DNA of 64,000 nucleotides from Streptomyces monashensis (GTDB lineage Bacteria > Actinomycetota > Actinomycetes > Streptomycetales > Streptomycetaceae), in NCBI RefSeq assembly GCF_001866665.1, contig NZ_MLYO01000033.1, positions 95,230 through 159,229 on the forward strand. Direction: 5' to 3'. The position numbers and the translations under genes are program-made. The notes under the pieces were generated by a model that was not told the origin of the DNA, searched no databases, and was given only the letters and a program-made list of their open reading frames with translations. Shown one piece after another: positions 51,321 to 60,420 of the stretch (the stretch's first letter is position 1; every line of letters starts with the position of its first letter).

Positions 51321-52094
51321 TCACAGCGAGCGCGCCGCCGCGGTCACCCGGTCGCCGTACGCCGCGGCGGCCACGACCGCGATGGCGTGCGCGAGCAGTC
51401 CCGCGCGCCGGTTGCCCGCCACGATGGCCGCACCCAGCGTGGCGCCGAGGGCGTGCGCCCCCGTGTCGCCGAGCATCGCGCGCTCCCCCAGGTCGTCCGG
51501 GAGCACGGCAGCGGCGGCACCCATCGCGGCGGCCGACAACTCGGCCCCGGGCCCGGTGCTCAGCAGTCCGGGCGCACCGAGCGCGAGCACCGTGCCGGCG
51601 GCCCGCCCGGGCCGTACGTCGACGAGATTGACGAAGTGCGCCGTACCGGCGATCACGATCCCGGCGAGCAGCCTGTCCAGCGCCCGCTGCTTCAGCAGCG
51701 CGCCGGCGGCCAGCCCGGCGGCCGAGATCCCGAACAGCTTCACGGCCCCGCTGGTGACCTCGCCGTTCCGCAGTGCGCCCAGGTGCGCGCGGAAGCCGCG
51801 CCGGGTGTCCCCGGAGAGGTGACCGGCGACATCGTCGTGGGCCCCGCAGGCGCCGGCGGCGAGTACGGCGACCCCGGCGGCCGGGTGCACACGGGCGGCG
51901 GCGAGCGCCGTGCCGACGGCGGAGGCGGGCCCGGCGTACAGCTCGACGGTCCGTCCGGCGTAGTTCTCGCGCTCCCAACGCGCGCGCGTGCCCGGTGCGC
52001 CCAGGCGCAGGGCGGCCGTGCCGGCGCGGGTGACGGCGGCGGCGAGCGCGAAGGAGCCGGCCAGGGCGGCGCGGGTGCCCGTCCGGCCGCTCAC
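51321..52094 (-). CDS. MraY/WecA-like membrane transferase
   Basis: This 257-residue polytopic protein resembles a short MraY/WecA-type phosphosugar transferase. The visible motifs are AHDDVAGH (DDxx), RAHLGALRNGEVTSGAVKLFG, HFVNLVDVRPGRAAG (like NLVDGxxG of WecA) and MLGDTGAHALGATLG (like GDTGS). About seven hydrophobic segments occur. If active it would load a sugar phosphate on a polyprenyl carrier. Its GTG overlaps the recN stop (GTGA). The family length is usually over 300, so this is a short member and the function is uncertain. Confidence 0.68.
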   Translation of the reverse strand: MSGRTGTRAALAGSFALAAAVTRAGTAALRLGAPGTRARWERENYAGRTVELYAGPASAVGTALAAARVHPAAGVAVLAAGACGAHDDVAGHLSGDTRRGFRAHLGALRNGEVTSGAVKLFGISAAGLAAGALLKQRALDRLLAGIVIAGTAHFVNLVDVRPGRAAGTVLALGAPGLLSTGPGAELSAAAMGAAAAVLPDDLGERAMLGDTGAHALGATLGAAIVAGNRRAGLLAHAIAVVAAAAYGDRVTAAARSL

Positions 52095-53833
52095 GCGTCC
52101 GCCCGGGCCGTCGCCAGCAGTTCCTCGGCGTGGGCGCGGGCCGTCTCGGAGTCCTCCTGGCCGGCCAGCATCCGGGACAGCTCCCGGACCCGCTCCTCCC
52201 CCTCCAGGACCTTCACGCCGGACCGGGTGACGGAGCCGTCGTTGGTCTTCTCGACCAGCAACTGCCGGTCGGCGAAGGCGGCGACCTGGGGCAGGTGGGT
52301 GACCACGACGACCTGCGCGGTCTTCGCGAGCTTCGCCAGGCGCCGCCCGATCTCGACCGCGGCCTTGCCGCCGACACCGGCGTCGACCTCGTCGAAGAGG
52401 TACGTCGGCACGGGGTCGGTGCCCGCGAAGACGACCTCGACGGCGAGCATCACACGGGAGAGCTCACCGCCGGAGGCACCCTTGGCGATGGGCCGCGGCG
52501 GGGCGCCGGGGTGCGGGGCGAGCAGCAGCTCGACCTCGTCCGCGCCCGACGGGCCGTAGGCGACCGTGCGCCCGCCGACCTCGACGCCCTCCGGGTCCTC
52601 GGTCTGCCGGATGTCGAAGGACACGCGCGCGTGGGGCATAGCCAGCGAGGCCAGCTCGGCGGTCACGGCGGCGGCGAACCGTTCGGCGGCGTCCGTGCGG
52701 GCGTCCGTCAACGCCTGGGCGAGGCCGCCCAGTTCGGTGCGGAGCGCGTCCCGCTCGGCGGTCAGCTCCCCGATCCGCTCGTCGTCGCCGTCCAGTTCGG
52801 TCAGCCGGGCGGCGCTCCGCTCGGCCCACGCCAGTACGGCGTCGACGCCGTCGCCGTACTTGCGCGTCAACGCCGTCAGCGCGGCCCTGCGCTCCTCCAC
52901 CGCCGCCAGCCGCAGCGGATCGGCGTCGAGATCGTCGGCGTACCCCGCCAGTTCGCCGGCGACGTCACCGAGCAGGATCCCGATCTCCCCGATCCGGTCC
53001 GCCATCGCGGCCAGCGCCGGGTCGTGGGACCTGACGGCCTCCAGGGCCCGGTGGGCGCCCGCCACGAGCGTCGAGGCGTCGATCCCCTCGGGGTCCTCGG
53101 GGTTGCCCGCGAGAGCGGCGTGCGCGGCCGTCGCGGCGGACGACAGCGCCTCGGCGTGCCCCAGCCGCTCGGCCTCCTCGGCCAGCTCGACGTCCTCGCC
53201 GGCCCGCGGCTCGACCCCGGCGATCTCGTCGAGGCCGTAGCGCAGCATGTCGGCCTCCTGCGCCCGCTCACGCGCGCGCGTGGTGATCTCCTCCAGCTCG
53301 ACGGAGACCGCCCGCAGGCGCCGGTAGGCCTCGGCGTACTTCGCCAGCGGTACGGCGACGGCGTCGCCCGCGTACCGGTCCAGGGCCTGCCGCTGCCGGG
53401 TCAGCTTCAGCAGGCCCTGCTGGTCGGTCTGCCCGTGCACGGCCACCAGTTCGTCGGCCAGGTCGGCGAGCAGCCCGACGGGCACGCTGCGGCCGCCCAC
53501 GTGCGCGCGTGAGCGGCCCTCGGCGGAGACGGTACGACTGATCAGGAGCGCCCCGTCGTCCAGCTCGGCACCGGCCTCCTCGGCACGTACGACGACGGGC
53601 GCGCCCGCGGGGACGGTGATCCGCCCCTCCACGACCGCCTTCCCGGCACCGATCCGCACGAGCGCCGGATCCGCCCGGCCACCGAGCAGCAGTCCCAGGC
53701 TGGTGACCACCATGGTCTTGCCCGCACCCGTCTCACCGGTGACCGCGGTGAACCCCGGCGACAACTCGACGACGGCATCGTCGATGACGCCGAGCGACCG
53801 TATCCGCATCTCCTCCAACACGGAACAGACCAT
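52091..53833 (-). CDS. recN: DNA repair protein RecN
   Basis: This 580-residue SMC-like ATPase has Walker A FTAVTGETGAGKTMVVTSLGLLLGGRAD, VHGQTDQQGLL, long coiled-coil regions (residues about 160-370), the ABC signature GASGGELSRVMLAVEVV, Walker B TYLFDEVDAGVGG and VVTHLPQVAAFAD. It acts in double-strand break repair. I list the ATG at 53833; the conserved MRIRSLGVIDDA begins at 53809, just after GGAGGAG, so the true start may be the GTG at 53821 or the ATG at 53809. It follows nadK after 39 bases. Confidence 0.95.
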   Translation of the reverse strand: MVCSVLEEMRIRSLGVIDDAVVELSPGFTAVTGETGAGKTMVVTSLGLLLGGRADPALVRIGAGKAVVEGRITVPAGAPVVVRAEEAGAELDDGALLISRTVSAEGRSRAHVGGRSVPVGLLADLADELVAVHGQTDQQGLLKLTRQRQALDRYAGDAVAVPLAKYAEAYRRLRAVSVELEEITTRARERAQEADMLRYGLDEIAGVEPRAGEDVELAEEAERLGHAEALSSAATAAHAALAGNPEDPEGIDASTLVAGAHRALEAVRSHDPALAAMADRIGEIGILLGDVAGELAGYADDLDADPLRLAAVEERRAALTALTRKYGDGVDAVLAWAERSAARLTELDGDDERIGELTAERDALRTELGGLAQALTDARTDAAERFAAAVTAELASLAMPHARVSFDIRQTEDPEGVEVGGRTVAYGPSGADEVELLLAPHPGAPPRPIAKGASGGELSRVMLAVEVVFAGTDPVPTYLFDEVDAGVGGKAAVEIGRRLAKLAKTAQVVVVTHLPQVAAFADRQLLVEKTNDGSVTRSGVKVLEGEERVRELSRMLAGQEDSETARAHAEELLATARADA

Positions 53834-53872
53834 ACGAGGTCCGGGGCGGGGAGTGCACACAGGCCGCCCCTC

Positions 53873-54790
53873 TCACTCCGTCGAGTGGTGCGGAGCCCCT
53901 CGCCATCCCGTGGTCGGCAGCGCGAACTTCGCGACCAACCGGTCCGTGAACGACGAATGGTGCAACCGGGCCAGCCGCACCGGCACCGCCCCCCGCCGCA
54001 CCTCCACCCGCGCCCCGGGCGGCAGCTCGACGGTCCGGCGTCCGTCGCACCACAGCACGCCCGGCGGGATGTGCGGCAGCACCTCCACCGCGAGCACGGA
54101 GTCCGGCGAGGTCACGAGCGGCTTGGCGAACAGCGCGTGCGCACTGATCGGCACCATCAGCAGCGCCTCCACCTCGGGCCACACCACGGGCCCACCGGCG
54201 GAGAAGGCGTACGCAGTGGACCCCGTCGGGGTCGACAGCACGACACCGTCGCACCCGAACCCCGTCACCGGCCGCCCGTCGATCTCCAGCACGACCTCGA
54301 GCAGCTTCTCGGCGCCGGCCTTCTGCACGGCCGCCTCGTTCAGCGCCCAGTCGGTGTGCACGATGTCCCCGTTGCGGTGCACGACGACGTCGACCGTCAT
54401 CCGCTCCTCGACCTCGTACGACCGCGCCACCACCCGGTCGACCACCCGATCGAGGTCGTCCCGCTCGGCCTCGGCGAGGAATCCCACCCGCCCGAGGTTG
54501 ACGCCGAGCATCGGCACGCCGGACGCCCGGGCGAACTCGGCGCCCCGCAGCAGCGTGCCGTCACCGCCGAGGACGATCAGCAGCTCGCACCCGTCGAGGC
54601 AGTCCGGTGTCGCCTCCTTGACCAGCTCCACCTCTTCGGGGAGCGGCAGGTCGCACGCCTCCTCCTCCAGCACCCGCACCCCGATGTCATGCCGGAGCAG
54701 GCCCTTGACGACGAGTTCCGCACTGCGGATCGCCGCGGGCCGCCCGGTGTGGGCGAGCAGGAAAACAGTACGCGCCAGGTTCTGTGTCAA
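53873..54790 (-). CDS. nadK: NAD kinase
   Basis: The 305-residue enzyme has LLIVLGGDGTLLRGAEFARASGVPMLGVNLGRVGFLAE with the catalytic Asp in GGDGT, VTGFGCDGVVLSTPTGSTAYAFSAGGPVV and VPISAHALFAKPLVTSPDSV. It phosphorylates NAD to NADP. The likely start is TTG at 54790, with GGAGGGG upstream, overlapping the tlyA stop as TTGA. It has the C-terminal extension usual for this actinobacterial group. The tlyA-nadK-recN order is conserved. Confidence 0.95.
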   Translation of the reverse strand: MTQNLARTVFLLAHTGRPAAIRSAELVVKGLLRHDIGVRVLEEEACDLPLPEEVELVKEATPDCLDGCELLIVLGGDGTLLRGAEFARASGVPMLGVNLGRVGFLAEAERDDLDRVVDRVVARSYEVEERMTVDVVVHRNGDIVHTDWALNEAAVQKAGAEKLLEVVLEIDGRPVTGFGCDGVVLSTPTGSTAYAFSAGGPVVWPEVEALLMVPISAHALFAKPLVTSPDSVLAVEVLPHIPPGVLWCDGRRTVELPPGARVEVRRGAVPVRLARLHHSSFTDRLVAKFALPTTGWRGAPHHSTE

Positions 54791-55602
54791 CGCGGCCCCT
54801 CCGCCACTGCACGGTCGACGTCGGCCGGGTCCAGGCGGGGGGCGCCGGACCGCAGCCAGAGAAAGTACTCGACATTGCCCGAGGGACCGGGCAGCGGACT
54901 CGCGGTGACACCACGCACCCCGAGTCCCAGCTCCCAGGCCTTCTCGGCCACCCCGCGCACGGCCTCCGCCCGCAGCTGCGGACTCCGTACGACACCCCCG
55001 CTGCCGAGGCGTTCCTTCCCCACTTCGAACTGCGGCTTGACCATCATCACGAGGTCGGCGTCCGGCTTCACGCACCGCTTGAGGGCCGGCAGCACCAGCC
55101 CGAGCGGGATGAAGGACAGATCGCCCACGACAAGATCCACAGCTTCCCCATCGATCGCCTCGAGCGTCAACTCCCTTACGTTCGTACGGTCCTTGACGGT
55201 GACGCGTTCATCGCTCTGGAGCGACCAGGCGAGCTGTCCGTACCCGACGTCCACGGCGACGACGTGCGCGGCACCCGCGCGTAGCAGGACGTCGGTGAAG
55301 CCGCCGGTGGACGCGCCGGCGTCCAGCGCGCGCCGGCCCTCGACCACGAGCCCCCGCGGCCCGAAGGCCGCCAGCGCGCCCGCGAGCTTGTGGCCGCCCC
55401 GGGAGACGTAGTCGGGGTCGCTGTCGTCGCTCTGCACGACGATCGCCACGGCCGTCTCCACCTGCGTGGCCGGCTTGGTCGCCACGGTCCTGCCGACGGT
55501 GACCCGCCCGGCGGCGATCAGCTGGCTGGCGTGCTCGCGCGAGCGCGCCAGCTTCCGGCGGACCAGCTCCGCGTCCAGACGACGGCGTGCGACTCCTGCC
55601 AC
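54787..55602 (-). CDS. tlyA: TlyA-family rRNA 2'-O-methyltransferase
   Basis: This 271-residue protein has an N-terminal S4 domain (LDAELVRRKLARSREHASQLIAAGRVTV) and an FtsJ-like methyltransferase domain: YVSRGGHKL, ALDAGASTGGFTDVLLRAGAAHVVAVDVGYGQLAW (SAM site), DLVVGDLSFIPL and VKPQFEVGKE. TlyA methylates 16S and 23S rRNA; the K-D-K-E residues fit. The GTG at 55602 follows GGAG. It is coupled to nadK. Confidence 0.95.
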   Translation of the reverse strand: MAGVARRRLDAELVRRKLARSREHASQLIAAGRVTVGRTVATKPATQVETAVAIVVQSDDSDPDYVSRGGHKLAGALAAFGPRGLVVEGRRALDAGASTGGFTDVLLRAGAAHVVAVDVGYGQLAWSLQSDERVTVKDRTNVRELTLEAIDGEAVDLVVGDLSFIPLGLVLPALKRCVKPDADLVMMVKPQFEVGKERLGSGGVVRSPQLRAEAVRGVAEKAWELGLGVRGVTASPLPGPSGNVEYFLWLRSGAPRLDPADVDRAVAEGPR

Positions 55603-55635
55603 GTTCGGTTCAGCTCCTGCTTTGTCTGTTCTTGC

Positions 55636-55914
55636 CTACGACCGTGGGGGCGCCGGAGGTCCCGGGCGGGCGTCGAGCGCGGTGAGCGCGTCGCGCAGCC
55701 CCCGATGTACATCCTCGTACACCTCGACGTGTCCGTCGGTGGCGAGGTGGTCGGTGTCGGCCAGCCGGTCGAGCTGGGCGTCGACCTCGGCGTTGCCGGT
55801 GGGGGTGCGCGGGACGTCCAGCGGGGCGGGCGCGGCGGGGTCGTACCCCTGTGCCACGTCCTCCGCCTCCGGCGCGTCCGCCGGGATCTCCGTCTCCGGA
55901 ACCGAGTCGCTCAT
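55636..55914 (-). CDS. Small acidic protein of unknown function
   Basis: This 92-residue protein starts MSDSVPETEIPADAPEAEDVAQGY and contains NAEVDAQLDRLADTDHLATDGHVEVYEDVHRGLRDALTALDA, probably two helices. It is soluble and acidic, with no known domain that I recognise. It precedes tlyA by 33 bases in the same direction, so it is likely the first gene of that operon. The ATG at 55914 has no strong site. Confidence 0.75.
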   Translation of the reverse strand: MSDSVPETEIPADAPEAEDVAQGYDPAAPAPLDVPRTPTGNAEVDAQLDRLADTDHLATDGHVEVYEDVHRGLRDALTALDARPGPPAPPRS

Positions 55915-55956
55915 GCCCCGACGCTACCCCGAACCGCTGGTATACCGTCGGGGGCG

Positions 55957-56304
55957 ATGGCCACGATCGAGGCGTGCCGCGCCGCACTGGAAAAGCTTTC
56001 GGACAACATGCAGGGCGCCGACGGCGACGTCCGGGCGGCCGCCGCCCTGGACCGGTCGGTGAGCTGCCACATCACGGACCTGGACGTCACCTTCGTCGGC
56101 CGGCTGACCGGCGGCCGGATCGAGGTGGACGACACCCGCCCCGGGCCGCCGCACGAGAAGGCGCAGATCAGGCTCGCCATGGCCGGGGACGACCTGGTGG
56201 ACCTGGTGGGCGGCGAGCTGAACTTCGCGACCGCCTGGGGCACCGGCCGGGTGCGGCTGGAGGCGAGCCTGCTGGACCTGTTCCGGCTCAGAAAGCTGCT
56301 GTGA
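55957..56304 (+). CDS. SCP2 sterol-binding-like protein
   Basis: This 115-residue protein has an SCP-2-like fold: TIEACRAALEKLSDNMQGADGDVRAAAALDRSVSCHITDL, then KAQIRLAMAGDDLVDLVGGELNFATAWGTGRVRLEASLLDLFRLRKLL. Such domains bind hydrophobic ligands. A TATACC box at 55940-55945 ends 11 bases before the ATG, so the leader is very short. It is divergent from the small acidic gene and converges on the ABC ATPase, from which it is separated by six bases. Confidence 0.83.
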   Translation: MATIEACRAALEKLSDNMQGADGDVRAAAALDRSVSCHITDLDVTFVGRLTGGRIEVDDTRPGPPHEKAQIRLAMAGDDLVDLVGGELNFATAWGTGRVRLEASLLDLFRLRKLL

Positions 56305-56310
56305 CCGTCC

Positions 56311-57150
56311 TCAGGACACCGCCGCGGCCCTGACCTTGCGGGCCGCCGGCACGACCAGCGGGGTACCCGTCTCGGGGTCGTCGATGATCTGGCAGCGCAG
56401 CCCGAAGACCTCCTCGACCAGTTCGGCCGTGACGATGTCGTTCGGGGCGCCCTCGGCGACGACCGTGCCGCCGCGCAGCGCGATCAGATGGGTGGCGTAG
56501 CGGGCCGCGTGGTTGAGGTCGTGCAGGACGGCGACGAGGGTGCGGCCCTGGGACTCGTGCAGCTCGGCGCACAGGTCGAGGACGTCGATCTGGTGCTGGA
56601 TGTCGAGGTAGGTGGTCGGCTCGTCCAGCAACAGCAGCGGAGTCTGCTGGGCCAGCGCCATGGCGATCCACACCCGCTGGCGCTGCCCGCCGGACAGCTC
56701 GTCGACGTACCGGTCGGCCAGCTCGGCGACCCCGGTCTGCCGCATGGACTCCTGGACGACCCGCTCGTCCTGCGTGGACCACTGGCGCAGCAGCCCCTGG
56801 TGCGGGTAGCGGCCGCGGCCGACGAGGTCGGCGACGGTGATGCCGTCGGGCGCGATGGACGACTGCGGCAGCAGGCCGAGGGTACGGGCCACCTTCTTCG
56901 CCGGCATCGACTGGATGACCTGCCCGTCCAGCAGTACCCGGCCCGCACTGGGCTTGAGCATCCGCGACAGCGCCCGCAGCAGCGTCGACTTGCCGCACGC
57001 GTTCGGGCCGACGATCACCGTGAAGGAGTTGTCGGGGATCTCCACCGACAACTGCTCGGCGATGACGCGCTGTTCGTAGGCGAGGGTGACCTTCTCGGCG
57101 GACAGGCGGTTCACAGTGCTCCTCGGGGTGTTCGTGTGGATGGCGCTCAT
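56311..57150 (-). CDS. Siderophore ABC transporter ATPase (FepC-like)
   Basis: The 279-residue ATPase has Walker A VIVGPNACGKSTLLRALSR, Q-loop LPQSSIAPDG, signature DELSGGQRQRVWIAMALAQ, Walker B LLLLDEPTTYLDIQHQ and an H-loop VLHDLNHAARY. It is of the ferric-siderophore type (FepC/FhuC). The ATG at 57150 overlaps the stop of the second permease gene as ATGA, so the three genes are coupled. It ends near the SCP2 gene. Iron control comes from the box at 59274. Confidence 0.95.
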   Translation of the reverse strand: MSAIHTNTPRSTVNRLSAEKVTLAYEQRVIAEQLSVEIPDNSFTVIVGPNACGKSTLLRALSRMLKPSAGRVLLDGQVIQSMPAKKVARTLGLLPQSSIAPDGITVADLVGRGRYPHQGLLRQWSTQDERVVQESMRQTGVAELADRYVDELSGGQRQRVWIAMALAQQTPLLLLDEPTTYLDIQHQIDVLDLCAELHESQGRTLVAVLHDLNHAARYATHLIALRGGTVVAEGAPNDIVTAELVEEVFGLRCQIIDDPETGTPLVVPAARKVRAAAVS

Positions 57151-58229
57151 ATCCGGCCCGCCCTGCGCTCGGTGACCAGCAGCCACAGCAGATAGCCGCC
57201 GCCGAGGACGCCGGTGACCACGCCGACGGGCAGCTGGTCGGCGCCGAAGGCGCGCTGCGAGGCCCAGTCGGCGGCGACCAGCAGGGCGGCGCCCATGCAG
57301 AGGGAGGGCACGAGGTTCGGGCCCGGCGAGCGGGTCAGGCGCCGGGCGAGCTGCGGCGCGGTGAGCGCGACGAAGGCGACGGGTCCCGCGGCGGCCGTGG
57401 CGGCGGCGGTGAGCAGCACGCTGGAGACCATCAGCACCAGCCGGACGCGCTGCACGCGCACCCCGAGGGCGTTGGCGACATCGTCGCCCATCTCCATCAT
57501 CCGCAGGCCGCGCGCGCCCACGAGGACCACGGGTACGAGAACGGCGCACAGGGCGAGCAACGGCCAGACCTGGTCCCAGTCACGGCCGTTGAGGGAGCCG
57601 GTCATCCACACGATCGCGCGGGCCGCGTCCACCATGTCGGCCTTGGTGAGCAGATAGCCGTTGACGGCCGTGGCGATCGCGGAGATTCCGATACCGACCA
57701 GGACCAGCCGGTATCCGTGCACGCCCTGCTTCCAGGCGAGCAGATGGATGGCGCATCCGGTCGCCAGACCGCCGATCAGTGCGCCGAGGGTGACCTGGGC
57801 GGCGGTGCCGGACATCAGCACGATGACGATCAGCGCGCCGGCCGTGGAGCCCTGCGAGAGGCCGAGCACGTCGGGGCTGCCGAGGGGATTGCGGGAGACG
57901 GACTGGAAGAGGGCGCCGCCGAGGCCGAGCGAGGCGCCGACCAGCAGGCCGACCAGGACGCGCGGCAGCCGCAGCTCGTTGACGATGAAGTCCTGGTACG
58001 CCGTGCCGTTCCCGGCGAGGGTCCTGAGCACGTCGGCCGCCGGGATCTTCGCGTCGCCGGTACCGATCAGCAGCACGCCCGCGGCACCGGCGGCCACCAG
58101 CAGGAGTACGACGACGAGCACGGCCCGCGGGTCCAGGCGCAGGGAGAGCCCGCCGGGCGTGCGCAGGGCCCGGTTCGCGCGGACGGTCCGGTTCATGTCG
58201 GCGGCCCGGTTCACGGTTGGGGTCTTCAC
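57147..58229 (-). CDS. FecCD-family siderophore permease (2)
   Basis: This 360-residue membrane protein has the FecCD pattern: ELRLPRVLVGLLVGASLGLGGALFQSVSRNPLGSPDVLGLSQGS, VWMTGSLNGRDWDQV, and PVAFVALTAPQLARRLTRSPG. About nine or ten transmembrane segments are seen. It starts with GTG at 58229, overlapping the first permease's stop (GTGA). It would form the heterodimeric channel with the first permease. Confidence 0.95.
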   Translation of the reverse strand: MKTPTVNRAADMNRTVRANRALRTPGGLSLRLDPRAVLVVVLLLVAAGAAGVLLIGTGDAKIPAADVLRTLAGNGTAYQDFIVNELRLPRVLVGLLVGASLGLGGALFQSVSRNPLGSPDVLGLSQGSTAGALIVIVLMSGTAAQVTLGALIGGLATGCAIHLLAWKQGVHGYRLVLVGIGISAIATAVNGYLLTKADMVDAARAIVWMTGSLNGRDWDQVWPLLALCAVLVPVVLVGARGLRMMEMGDDVANALGVRVQRVRLVLMVSSVLLTAAATAAAGPVAFVALTAPQLARRLTRSPGPNLVPSLCMGAALLVAADWASQRAFGADQLPVGVVTGVLGGGYLLWLLVTERRAGRI

Positions 58230-59269
58230 AGCTGGGCCGTCCTCCGCCGTCGTACGAGAAAGATGAAGACCGGTCCGCCGATGAGCGCGGTGACGATGCC
58301 GACCTGGAGTTCCGAGGGACGGGCCACGACCCGGCCGATCACGTCGGCGCCGAGCAGCAGCACGGGCGACAGGACCGTGGCGTACGGCAGGATCCAGCGC
58401 AGGTCGGGACCGGTGAACGAGCGCACGACGTGCGGCACCATCAGGCCGACGAAGACGATCGGACCGCAGGCGGCGGTCGCGGCACCGCACAGCACGGTGG
58501 CGGCCAGCATGGCGAGCCCTCGGGTGCGGCCCAGGTGGGCGCCGAGGGCGCGGGCGGTGTCGTCACCCATGGCCACGGCGTTCAGCGGCCGGGCCAGCCC
58601 GAGCGCCAGCAGGGTGCCGGCCGCGAGGAACGGCAGTACCTGCAGGATGGTCGAGTTCGTGGCCGAGGCCAGCGAACCCACCGTCCAGAAGCGCATCCTG
58701 CCCAGCGCCGCGCCGTCGGTGATCATCACGGCCTGGAGATAGCCGTAGAGGGCCGCGCTGATGGCCGTACCGGCGAGGGCCAGGCGGACCGGGGTGGCGC
58801 CCCGGCTGCCGCCGAGGAACCACACCAGCGCCCCGACCGCCGCCGCGCCGAGGAAGGCGAACCACACATACCCGGTGAGGCTGGTGACGCCGAGATAGGT
58901 GATGGCGGTGACGACGGCCGCGGAGGCACCCGCGTTGATCCCGAGCAGACCGGGATCGGCCAGCGGATTGCGGGTGAGCGCCTGCAGCACGGCACCGGAC
59001 AGACCGAGCGCGGCCCCGGCGAGCAGCCCGAGCACCGTGCGCGAGACCCGCTCGTCCACGACGACATCGCCGTACGAGCCCGTGTCGTGGAACAGGCCGT
59101 GCCAGACCTGGTCCGGCGACAGTGCTTTGGCCCCGATCGCGATGCTCGCCAGAGCGACGAGCACCAGGACCGCGACGGAGAGCAGGAGCCCAAGGGCCCG
59201 GACCGCCTTGCGACTTGGGGGCGCGGGGGCGGTCTCCGCGCGCTGTTCCGGAGGACTGTCGACCAACAC
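58226..59269 (-). CDS. FecCD-family siderophore permease (1)
   Basis: This 347-residue permease has DERVSRTVLGLLAGAALGLSGAVLQALTRNPLADPGLLGINAGASA, FWTVGSLASATN and GPIVFVGLMVPHVVRSFTGPD. It is the first gene of the three-gene iron-uptake operon. The GTG at 59269 lies just five bases from an iron box, so the operon is likely DmdR/IdeR-repressed. No substrate-binding lipoprotein gene is adjacent; one must be encoded elsewhere. Confidence 0.95.
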   Translation of the reverse strand: MLVDSPPEQRAETAPAPPSRKAVRALGLLLSVAVLVLVALASIAIGAKALSPDQVWHGLFHDTGSYGDVVVDERVSRTVLGLLAGAALGLSGAVLQALTRNPLADPGLLGINAGASAAVVTAITYLGVTSLTGYVWFAFLGAAAVGALVWFLGGSRGATPVRLALAGTAISAALYGYLQAVMITDGAALGRMRFWTVGSLASATNSTILQVLPFLAAGTLLALGLARPLNAVAMGDDTARALGAHLGRTRGLAMLAATVLCGAATAACGPIVFVGLMVPHVVRSFTGPDLRWILPYATVLSPVLLLGADVIGRVVARPSELQVGIVTALIGGPVFIFLVRRRRTAQL

Positions 59270-59273
59270 GAGG

Positions 59274-59292
59274 TTAGGTTAGCCTACCCTCG
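59274..59292. promoter_or_regulatory. Iron box (DmdR/IdeR operator)
   Basis: On the minus strand CGAGGGTAGGCTAACCTAA matches the actinobacterial iron-box consensus TTAGGTTAGGCTAACCTAA at 16 of 19 positions. It lies directly before the FecCD operon start, so iron-dependent repression is expected. Confidence 0.85.
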
Positions 59293-59318
59293 CTCCCGAT
59301 CTCGATCCCCGGGGCCCC

Positions 59319-60347
59319 TCACAACCCGAGCCGCGCCAGCGCCTTCCCCCCGTCCAGCTCGCAGGAGCCCTCCCCGGCCGCCGTCCAGGCCGCCGCGCAC
59401 AGCGCCCGCAGCCCGTCCAGCGCCTCGCCGTCGCCCTCCAGCTCCAGCCGGTCCGCCCCGGCCGTCGCCGTCCAGCCGCCGCAGCGAAAGCCCTCGCCCG
59501 CCGCCGCGACCTCCGGCTGCCCGGTGAGCAGCCCGCGCAGATCGGCGTCCACGTACGTCGGCCGGTGCTGCGGCGGCGCGGCCAGCAGCCGGGCCCCGTC
59601 GGTGACACCGGTCAGCACCAGCAGCGAGTCCACCGCGCCGTTGAACGCGCCCTCGATGTCCGTGTCCAGCCGGTCCCCGACGACCAGCGGCCGCCGCGCG
59701 CCGGTACGGATGATCGTCTCCTTGTGCATCGGCGGCAGCGGCTTGCCCGCCACCTGCGGCTCCTTGCCCGTCGCGATCCGTACGACCTCCACCGCTGCCC
59801 CGTTGCCCGGCGCGATGCCCCGCCCGCTCGGGATCGTCAGATCCGTGTTGGACGCGAACCACGGCACCCCGCGCGCGACCGCGTACGACGCCTCCGCGAA
59901 CCGCCCCCAGGTCAGATCCGGCCCGCCGAAGCCCTGCACCACTGCCGCCGGATCGTCCTCCGCCGACTCCACCGGGGTCAGCCCCCGCTCGCGCAGCGCC
60001 ACCCGCAACCCGTCACCGCCGATCACCAGCACCCGCGCCCCCGCCGGCACCTGCTCGCTGATCAGCCGCGCCACGGCCTGCGCGGACGTGATGACATCGT
60101 CCGCCCCCGTCGGTATGCCCAGCTCCGTGAGGTGCTCCGCCACCGTGTCCGGCGTGCGCAGCGCGTTGTTCGTGACGTACGCCAGATGCATCCCGCCCGT
60201 GCGCGCCACCGCCAGCGAGTCGACGGCGTACGCGATCGCCTGCCCACCCGCGTACACCACCCCGTCCAGATCGAGCAGCGCCGTGTCGTACGCCTCGCTC
60301 AGGGGCTGCCCACTGCCCTCGGGCCTCGTCCTGACCGCCTGGCTCAT
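59319..60347 (-). CDS. HAD-superfamily phosphatase (NagD-like)
   Basis: The 342-residue protein has HAD motif I ALLDLDGVVYAGG near residue 25, the NagD-type cap (VIGGDGLRVALRERGLTPV, PWFASNTDLTIPSGRG) and motif III/IV VVGDRLDTDIEGAFNGAVDSLLVLTG. Relatives dephosphorylate sugar or nucleotide phosphates. An additional C-terminal region of about 70 residues follows. The ATG at 60347 is followed by MSQAVRTRPEG. It is divergent from the DUF1015 gene. Confidence 0.9.
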   Translation of the reverse strand: MSQAVRTRPEGSGQPLSEAYDTALLDLDGVVYAGGQAIAYAVDSLAVARTGGMHLAYVTNNALRTPDTVAEHLTELGIPTGADDVITSAQAVARLISEQVPAGARVLVIGGDGLRVALRERGLTPVESAEDDPAAVVQGFGGPDLTWGRFAEASYAVARGVPWFASNTDLTIPSGRGIAPGNGAAVEVVRIATGKEPQVAGKPLPPMHKETIIRTGARRPLVVGDRLDTDIEGAFNGAVDSLLVLTGVTDGARLLAAPPQHRPTYVDADLRGLLTGQPEVAAAGEGFRCGGWTATAGADRLELEGDGEALDGLRALCAAAWTAAGEGSCELDGGKALARLGL

Positions 60348-60408
60348 TCCACATCGCTCCTCGTTCGCTCGCCTTTCCCCCGATCATCCCGCACGCCACT
60401 GACACACG

Positions 60409-60414
60409 TACGAT
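60409..60414 (+). promoter_or_regulatory. -10 element for a leaderless transcript
   Basis: TACGAT ends six bases before the ATG at 60421. With no ribosome site between, a leaderless message is likely. Confidence 0.45.
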
Positions 60415-60420
60415 GCCGGG

